Source: Liquidambar formosana
Taxonomy: Eukaryota; Streptophyta; Magnoliopsida; Saxifragales; Altingiaceae
Reading direction: 5' to 3'
Assembly: GCA_039720395.1 (NCBI GenBank)
Contig: CM077831.1
Coordinates: 4,568,003 to 4,632,002, forward strand
Length of the DNA stretch: 64,000 bases
The translations under genes and the position numbers were made by a program. Under the pieces are notes generated by a model that saw nothing but the letters and a program-made list of their open reading frames with translations, was not told the DNA's origin and searched no databases. Of the stretch, positions 57,461-64,000 are shown in pieces. Within the stretch, counting starts at the first letter, position 1. Each line of letters begins with the position of its first letter.

Positions 57461-58304
57461 TTCTATGAACTACATATAAAATTAGAGAATTAGATTTCAT
57501 TTTTAATCCATAATGATCGGGTCTTTAATCATATGGTACCTCCCACTATTTTATCAAATTCCATACACCCTCTAATGGAATTCGGGAATCTTATTCCTAA
57601 TGGGGATTGGGGTCCCACTGTGACCTAGAAGCCTCACATGTTAGTTTCTTGATTTCTAACCCACAGTAAGAAGACAACTCTTTGTCTATTGCTTCATAAG
57701 CAAGTTCCAATCATTTTGCCTCTAGGGTACATACTCCTCACATGTTAGTTTCTTGGAATACTTCCCTAGTTAAGTTAAGCCCATCATTCACACAGGTATG
57801 TTTCACTAAATATATACCTCACATGTTAGTTTCTTGGTATATACCAGCTTATGCACCCCATGATATCTACATATGTGATAGTTTCAAGTAATGTCTTTAA
57901 TATGGGTAGCTCCTACATGTCTGCAGCCAGGTACCCACATTAAGGGACGTTAGATGATCCTATAATGATGGAAGGCAATGAAGAATCCATTCCCTAATGT
58001 ATTCTCCATTTCCAACTTAATATTAAAATAGAGGGGTTTTAAGGGTCTCATCAAAATAACTAATCTAACATACATCTCATGCATTTAAATAAGAAATATA
58101 TAACAACATTATGTAATCCACTTATCGATATTAGTCCCTATAAGGTGACATATAACGATCTTTGGATTTGGAGCTATCTCTATTAATCTCATTAAAAGCT
58201 CCCACTATGATGATTATGGACTTTAAGAGGATTCAATCCAAGCCAATGAATTGAATCCTTGGTCTAAGGTGGGTGTAGGTGATCGTAAAACATTCATTTG
58301 AAAC
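57461..58304 (-). other. Leader of C2, cut by G5
   Basis: Matches the distal part of the C1 leader, including three AAGAAACTAACATGTGAGG copies (about 57633, 57739, 57821, minus strand). The match to C1 ends at the G5 insertion. Confidence 0.75.
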
Positions 58305-60008
58305 TGTGAACCCCGGAAATTGGCCCACAAGGATTTAAAAGAAAATAAGTTTTCAAAAAGAAAAGGAAAGGAGTCGCCACCTTATTTTTTAAAGGAAACA
58401 AGGAAAACCCTAAAAACCATTTTGTTTTAAGAAAACAATTTTGAATGACTCCATAAAAAAGGAAAGGCAAAAACAAGTCTTTTGGAAACCAAAGAAATCA
58501 GGGATTCGGAGGCTAAGTTATGACATGGGAAGGTTCTAGGCAAAGCCTATAGGCACCCATGTCACCCTTTCGGTCTCTCAGTTCATTTGGGCTAAATTAA
58601 AGTCTTTCCATACAAAAATCAGCAAGTATATCATCACAAGATAGCATGCATATCATATATTTCATTCATCCATCCATGCATAATAAGCACATAAAAACAG
58701 AAAATAAAGAAAAACAAAACAAAACAAAAAGAAGCCTAGGATGCTTGGATCCTAGAATGGACTTGAGCCTCACGAAGAGCGCCTACGTACCATGCAATGA
58801 AATACATGGATCAAAGTCCACGTAGTTCGAATAGAACTAAGGTTAAGACCTAATACAAACCTATGGTTAAAACCCTAGGTTTCCTTATTTGATCAAAAGA
58901 GAATTGATAAAAAGTTTGATTTTAGAAAGAACTCCACAAAATGGAAACTTTAATAAAAACCAGAATTTTGTTGGTTAAGGAAACCCTTGATTAGAACCAT
59001 AGGATCATATTAGAAATTAACCCTAGATAGGGAGAAGAGAAAGGATAAGGAAGAGAGGTGAATTGGGGCACCTTCACACCCGCTTACCTGAGCGCAATTA
59101 GCTCAAAGCATTAGCCATTTCAGACATTGGCAGCCCTATTTGCCATAGGACAATTACCACACCTATTTGCACCCTTACAAGTGCTCAAAACCATGCAAAA
59201 ACACTAACATGCAAATCTGGACAGAATAGTATTAAGGCCTAAAATCATCCACTAAGCATGCTAACAGCAAAAACAGCGAACAATAATAAGTCCTAACATA
59301 TTCCTAAAACCATATTATGCATAAAAACCCTAGAATATACTAACATGCATGCAAAAACATCATATTTACTCTATATGCAAGACATATACAGCAAACACAA
59401 AGAAAAACCAATAAAAAAGTCTACTTTATCATGCTATATGAGAATTAACACAAAACAATGACTCCAAAACCCTAAACTCACAAATATGCTTAAAGACATA
59501 CAAAACATACTTTAGTCATGCTAAAACCAAACTAAACAGAAATTAAATCATGCATATTAACTAACTAAAGCAACATAACATGATGAAAATCCTAACTCTA
59601 ACATGCAATGACCCTAATCCTAGCACAAGGGCAACAGGAGCACAAGAACCATAACTATGCATAAAAAACACATAGGACAGCCCTAAAGCATGCTAAACAG
59701 TAGATAAACAATAGATATTTCATGTATATTAACTAGCTAGAGTGTAAATACATGATAAAAAAGTTACCTTTAACATGCAATAAGCCTAACCCATATTCAG
59801 CATAAACAAAGAGGGAGGAATACCTTAAGAAGAAACTTCCTTGCTGCTGTAGAGACTCTCCCTTGCTCTTATGGATGACTTGAACCAATCCTCTCCAAGG
59901 CTACAGCAAGAACTCCAGCTCTCCTTCAAGTCCCTCTCTCTTATTCTCTCTCAAACACTCAAATATTAATGCATAAAGTGGCTCCCCTTGTGCTGAAGCA
60001 TAGGGGGG

Positions 60009-60016
60009 TATTTATA
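60009..60016 (-). promoter_or_regulatory. TATA box of G5 3' LTR
   Basis: TATAAATA on the minus strand; the GC-rich module lies about 200-290 nt upstream in the direction of transcription. Confidence 0.65.
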
Positions 60017-60214
60017 GACTTCAATTAGGATTAACCAATGGCTGGGATTAAAACCCTAAAAATTAATCCAAGGGCTATTAGAGACCCCCTTGGGGCTTAA
60101 GTAACTCAGAAGTTACCAAAAATTAGAAGGAAACTCGTCCAAAAGAGCCCAAATACGTCAAAATAGGCAAGAGTCCGCTTCAGCAAGGAGTTAGAGTGTA
60201 AATAGGAAAGTGGT

Positions 60215-60296
60215 CTCGGGTGACCACCCAAGGCTGGGCGGCTAGCCACCTGGGCCCAGGCAGCTAGCCGCCCAGGCTTGGGTGGTCACCCGAGCC
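60215..60296. promoter_or_regulatory. GC-rich module in U3 of G5
   Basis: CTCGGGTGACCACCC to GGGTGGTCACCCGAG, a 15-bp outer inverted repeat, with two GCTAGCC(A/G)CC units inside. Confidence 0.7.
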
Positions 60297-61005
60297 CACT
60301 TCTAATTTTTTGCCTGTTTTGTCTCTCTTCCCTTCTAGAAGTGTTTCAGGGGGCAAATGAACTCCGATTTTGATGAAACAAAAGCCAAAACGACCGTGTT
60401 TCGATGAGGAATATGTTTTTGAACATTTTAGGGTGAAAACCACTAACCATGGGGGCATGGTTAGGTTTGAACAAGGCGGTTAACCACTATACTCTACTTT
60501 TGCTAAGCATAGGCATGCACATAGGGTCAAACCAAACACTTTCCATATCAAAATTGAACTTCATAAAACACTTTTGGGGGTAAAATGATGACTAATGAAA
60601 GTCGATTTGAAAAGATTTGGTTGGTAATTGTGAGTCAATTAGAGATAACCCAAAGAAGGGTCAATTAACCAATCTTGAACTACATCGAGCCATTTTAATC
60701 CCAAGCCATTGATTTATCAAATTGACACTAGAAATACCTCTTATGCATCCATATGAACTCCAATTGACAATTTGGAGATCATTTCAAGGTCAAATGAAAA
60801 GTTTGGGACTTAAAAGACGATTATGCCCCTCAAGTCACAAAAGCTCTTATTATCCCTCAAGATCAACTCCAATTTGAACCAAAATTCATACCTATTGTCC
60901 TTGTGACTCTAGAAACCTAATGCAAGTGACTAGACTCAAAAACAAAACACAAACATGCATGAAATGATGAGCCCTAGTAAGGTGGTGCAAAAATGGGGTG
61001 TGACA

Positions 61006-61017
61006 GAAGCCCCTCAT
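61006..61017 (-). other. Polypurine tract of G5
   Basis: AATGAGGGGCTTC on the minus strand, next to the LTR. Confidence 0.7.
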
Positions 61018-61139
61018 TGGCGAACAAGTTACACTTGTGAACCAATGATAAAGAACAACCCATTTTTGACAAAAAGCCTGGAGATATCACACACTGATAC
61101 CAACAAGGATAGGAGGGTGAAAACCTGAGACTGAGATAA

Positions 61140-62370
61140 GGAAGTGTACTCAAGTCATGAGTATACTTAAACCACTGGGGGTTGAGAATTGACAAGAGAA
61201 GCATATTCAAACCACTACGAATGAACACACTTTTGAAATGGAGAAATATATTCTAGTCACGAATATATTTAACCAAGTGATGAGAATGAGATCTGAGAAG
61301 TACGTTCAAGTGATGAACGTACCTTGGACATGGAGAAGAATATTCAGGTCACGAATATATTTAACTAAGTGATTGAGAATGAAATCTGAGAAGTATTCTC
61401 AAGTGATGAGTATACCATTGAAATGGAGAAATATATCCAAGTGATGGATATATTTAACCAAGTAAGATAGAGAATAATCTGAGAAGTGTACTCAAGTGAT
61501 GAGTACACCCTTGAAATGGAGAAATATATTCTAGTCACGAATATATTTAACCAAGTAAGTGACAAGTATGTTTAAGTGATAAACATACCATTGAAATGGA
61601 GAAATATATCCAAGCGATGGATATACTTAACCAAGTAAGTGACAGGTGTGTTCAAGTGATAAACACACCATTGAAATGGAGAAATATATCCAAGTGATGG
61701 ATATACTTAAGCAAGTAAGATAGAGAATAATCTGAGAAGTGTACTCAAGTGATGAGTACACCATTGAAATGGAGAAATATATTCTAGTCACGAATATATT
61801 TAACCAAGTAAGTGACAAGTATGTTTAAGTGATAAACATACCATTGAAATGGAGAAATATATCCAAGCGATGGATATATTTAACCAAGTAAGATAGAGAA
61901 TAATCTGAGAAGTGTACTCAAGTGATGAGTACACCATTGAAATGGAGAAATATATTCTAGTCACGAATATATTTAACCAAGTAAGTGACAAGTATGTTTA
62001 AGTGATAAACATACCATTGAAATGGAGAAATATATCCAAGTGGTGGATATATTTAACCGAGTAAGATAGGTAATGAGGATTGGGAACTGAGAAGCATATT
62101 CAAAGAGTAAATACACTTTTGAAATGGAAGAATATATTCAAGTGATGAATATATTCAACCAAGTATGATAGAGAATGAGAATTTGAAACTGAGAAGCATA
62201 TTCAAAGGGTGAATACACTTTTGAAATGGAAGAACACATTCAAGTGATGAATATATTCAACCAAGTAGGATAGGAATAATCTGAGAAGTGTATTCAAAGG
62301 GTGAATACACTTTTGAAATGGAAGAACACATTCAAGTGATGAACATATTCAACCAAGTGGGATGGAAAAT
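61140..62370. repeat. Tandem hairpin array next to 3' LTR of G5
   Basis: Same unit family as G4: stems around AAGTGAT or AGTCAC loops. Examples: GTACGTTC/GAACGTAC (about 61300-61322), GTGTACTC/GAGTACAC (near 61487, 61740, 61914) and GTATGTTT/AAACATAC (near 61567, 61819, 61990). A block of about 250 bp is repeated at 61480-61730, 61733-61900 and 61907-62050. The frames in it are artefacts. Confidence 0.88.
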
Positions 62371-62640
62371 CAAGATTTGAAATGAGGATATATGATCAAT
62401 TTATCAAGATGGAACAAGCATGGTGCAAGAGGAAAGTGACTTGGCACATTGTCACTTGAGTTGTCATGACACAGGGGAAATATATTCAACCCTTTCGAAC
62501 ATAAAATCAATTCAAAGAATTGATTTCAAGATGAAATTTGATTGATTTTAAGCTCAAAAAGTGTTGAATATCTCATTTGGAAGAAGGTTTAATCATGCGC
62601 CAAGGCGAGACAAAGCGAGGGAGAAAGCCAAAACAAAGTG

Positions 62641-62724
62641 GCTTGGGTGACCACCAGGCCTCAGGAGGCTAGCCGCCCAGGCCCTGGTGGCTAGCCGCCC
62701 AGGGCTTGGGTGGTCACCCGAGCC
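62641..62724. promoter_or_regulatory. GC-rich module upstream of G5 PMD gene
   Basis: GCTTGGGTGACCACC to GGGTGGTCACCCGAGCC, with two GGCTAGCCGCCCAGG units. It lies 286-369 nt before the PMD ATG, nearly the same spacing as in G3. Confidence 0.65.
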
Positions 62725-63009
62725 TATTTGCTGAAAAATCTGGTTTTTTAAAGTGCACAAGGGCACTATTCATACCCCCCATTCAAAGAACCCGAAAATT
62801 GGAGTTTCTCTCTCTAGAAAGCTTACCCCATTTTGCAAAATCAATCCAATACCCAAGAGCAATCAAATCCACACTTCAAGAGGGATTCATACACATGAAA
62901 TAGCATCATTAACACCCAATTTCACATCAAAAACAAGAAATTTGCAGCACTTTGCAAATCAAAAACCCATTAAACCCATTTTTGCTCAACACAAGCTAGT
63001 TCATCCACC

Positions 63010-64000
63010 ATGGATTCAAATGAAGACTCCACTTCAAAGTATCCATTCCTTGACTCAAAGAATAGATACAAGGCACCAATATATGATGTTCCTCAAGAGA
63101 AATTGCTCCTAGAACCAAGGAATCATCTCTCTTTTCTCCACTCCAAGCAAGAGGTAAGCTTACCCATTTTAAACTTTTCTTTGAAATTTTCATTTTTGTT
63201 GGTTGAAATGCATTCCCATGAACTCTCTATGAGTATTCCTAGCAATGTTTGCAATGCCCATTGATTTTGGCAAGGATTGGATGTGAAAAGAATTCAATTT
63301 GAAAACTTGGTGAATAGTGCCCACCAAGTGTTTGATAAAATGCTTGAATGATGAAAATTCATCCAATCTTTGTAAAATTGATGTGCATTGCAAGGCAAAA
63401 ATCATAGGCATTCATTTCTAATTGATTTTAGAAACAAAACCAAGCATTTTCATGAACTTTGAAAAACAAAGTTTGCTATATTTGTGAAAAACCCATGTTT
63501 TCATGAACAAGGTTTGCTTATTTTTTCCTCAAAAAACCACTTTGGAAAACAAAGTTTGCTTGCTATTTCCTTTGAAAAATCCATGTTTCCATGGTATTGG
63601 AATGCATGGTTTACCAATGATCATGAGTTTGAAGAATAAAACCATTGTTTTCATAAACTTTCAAAGCAAGGTTTACTTGTTCATGAACTAAAAGACTTAG
63701 TTTTTGGAAAGCCAATTATCAATGCTTGCATATGATTTTTACACTAACTAGGTGAATAATTCTTCTTGATTAGCCCAATTTCCAAGACCTATGCACGAGG
63801 TCTTTGATAAAGAATCTTATTGGGTGGTGGAAGTATATGGAACACACCCAACCTTCCGCAAGAGAATCCATTAAGAAAGCAGGTTTTGGTTAGTTTCTTG
63901 ACTCCCTATGGAATGAACAGTGGGATAGGCAAGCCCTCCTTGCCTTAGCTGAGTTATGGTGGGATACCACCAACACCTTCCACTTCAGTTTTGGGGAGAT
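63010..64000 (+). pseudogene. PMD antisense gene of G5, exon 1 and start of exon 2
   Basis: Exon 1 63010-63153 (48 codons, MDSNEDSTSKYPF, ending at GAG|GTAAGC) has the same length and phase as in G3. After an intron of about 640 nt, exon 2 begins near 63797 with a small indel relative to G3 and reads ESIKKAGFG, then TAG at 63891-63893, then FLDSLWNEQWDRQALLALAELWWDTTNTFHF to the window edge. Probably inactive because of the stop. Intron 1 has an inverted repeat (63265-63283 with 63360-63377). Confidence 0.8.

Larger units (their letters stand above)
33659..58304 (-). mobile_element. Ty1/Copia retrotransposon C2, interrupted by G4 and cut by G5
   Basis: Minus-strand relative of C1: 3' LTR (33659-35358), polypurine tract, degraded pol (35370-37397), gag (37398-37722 and 56913-57460 around G4), leader (57461-58304). 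G5 is inserted in the leader, so the primer site and 5' LTR lie beyond the window. The left flank ATGGT (33654-33658) is the expected target duplication. It truncates PMD exon 6 of G3. Confidence 0.88.
58305..61005 (-). repeat. 3' LTR of G5
   Basis: TGTGAACCCC to GGGGTGTGACA, 2701 bp. Closely related to the G4 LTR outside U3/R, with its own promoter segment (TATAAATA at 60009-60016, GC module at 60215-60296). Confidence 0.92.
58305..64000 (-). mobile_element. Gypsy/Tat retrotransposon G5, 3' LTR through antisense PMD gene, continues beyond window
   Basis: 3' LTR (58305-61005), polypurine tract, hairpin array, GC-rich module, antisense PMD gene. Flank GAAAC (58300-58304) is the expected target duplication. 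Its gag-pol would lie right of the window. It has the G4-type LTR and array but the antisense gene type of G3. Confidence 0.87.

Noticed and set aside
61365..61991. Similar repeating frames in the G5 array
   Set aside because: Same repeat artefact as in G4.

Overview
The window is plant nuclear DNA, most likely from an angiosperm with a large repeat-rich genome. The evidence is Tat-lineage Ty3/Gypsy elements with a second RNase H and a tRNA-Arg-type primer site, Ty1/Copia elements with an initiator-Met-tRNA primer site, plant mobile domain (PMD) genes with spliceosomal introns, and 5-bp target-site duplications. The species cannot be named. I see no CRISPR array, rRNA, tRNA or convincing host gene; almost every base belongs to an LTR retrotransposon.

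The layout is a stack of nested insertions. G1 (1-1146) is the right-hand piece of a Gypsy element carrying two antisense genes, DUF7745-type and PMD. Its PMD exon 5 is cut by G2 (1147-16436, + strand: 5' LTR, primer site, leader, decayed gag-PR, intron, decayed pol, antisense DUF7745 gene). The G2 gag holds a Copia solo LTR (5188-8508), itself split by an opposite-strand solo LTR (6542-8202). The G2 DUF7745 gene is cut by G3 (- strand, from 16437: 3' LTR, hairpin array, multi-exon antisense PMD gene). The G3 PMD gene is split by Copia element C1 (22914-32610, complete, TSD TGGTG) and truncated by Copia element C2 (- strand, from 33659). The C2 gag is split by G4 (37728-56912, - strand, complete, TSD GTGGG), whose 5' LTR holds another Copia solo LTR (53371-55027, TSD CTTAC). 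The C2 leader is cut by G5 (- strand, from 58305), which runs off the right edge inside its PMD gene.

G4 is the best-preserved Gypsy copy: an uninterrupted gag-protease frame and a pol frame (RT, degenerate RNase H, second RNase H, integrase) with one TAG codon. A short intron appears to remove the gag stop and join the two frames. Between pol and the 3' LTR these elements carry one or two antisense genes (DUF7745-type and/or PMD) and, next to the 3' LTR, tandem arrays.

The most unusual signals are structural. The arrays of G4 and G5 are strings of small hairpins whose stems differ from repeat to repeat with compensating changes, and G3 has an unrelated array with the same architecture. A GC-rich, roughly palindromic module of about 35-90 bp recurs seven times, always in the LTR U3 or just upstream of an antisense gene. 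G4 has lost it from its LTR through replacement of about 0.8 kb of U3/R.
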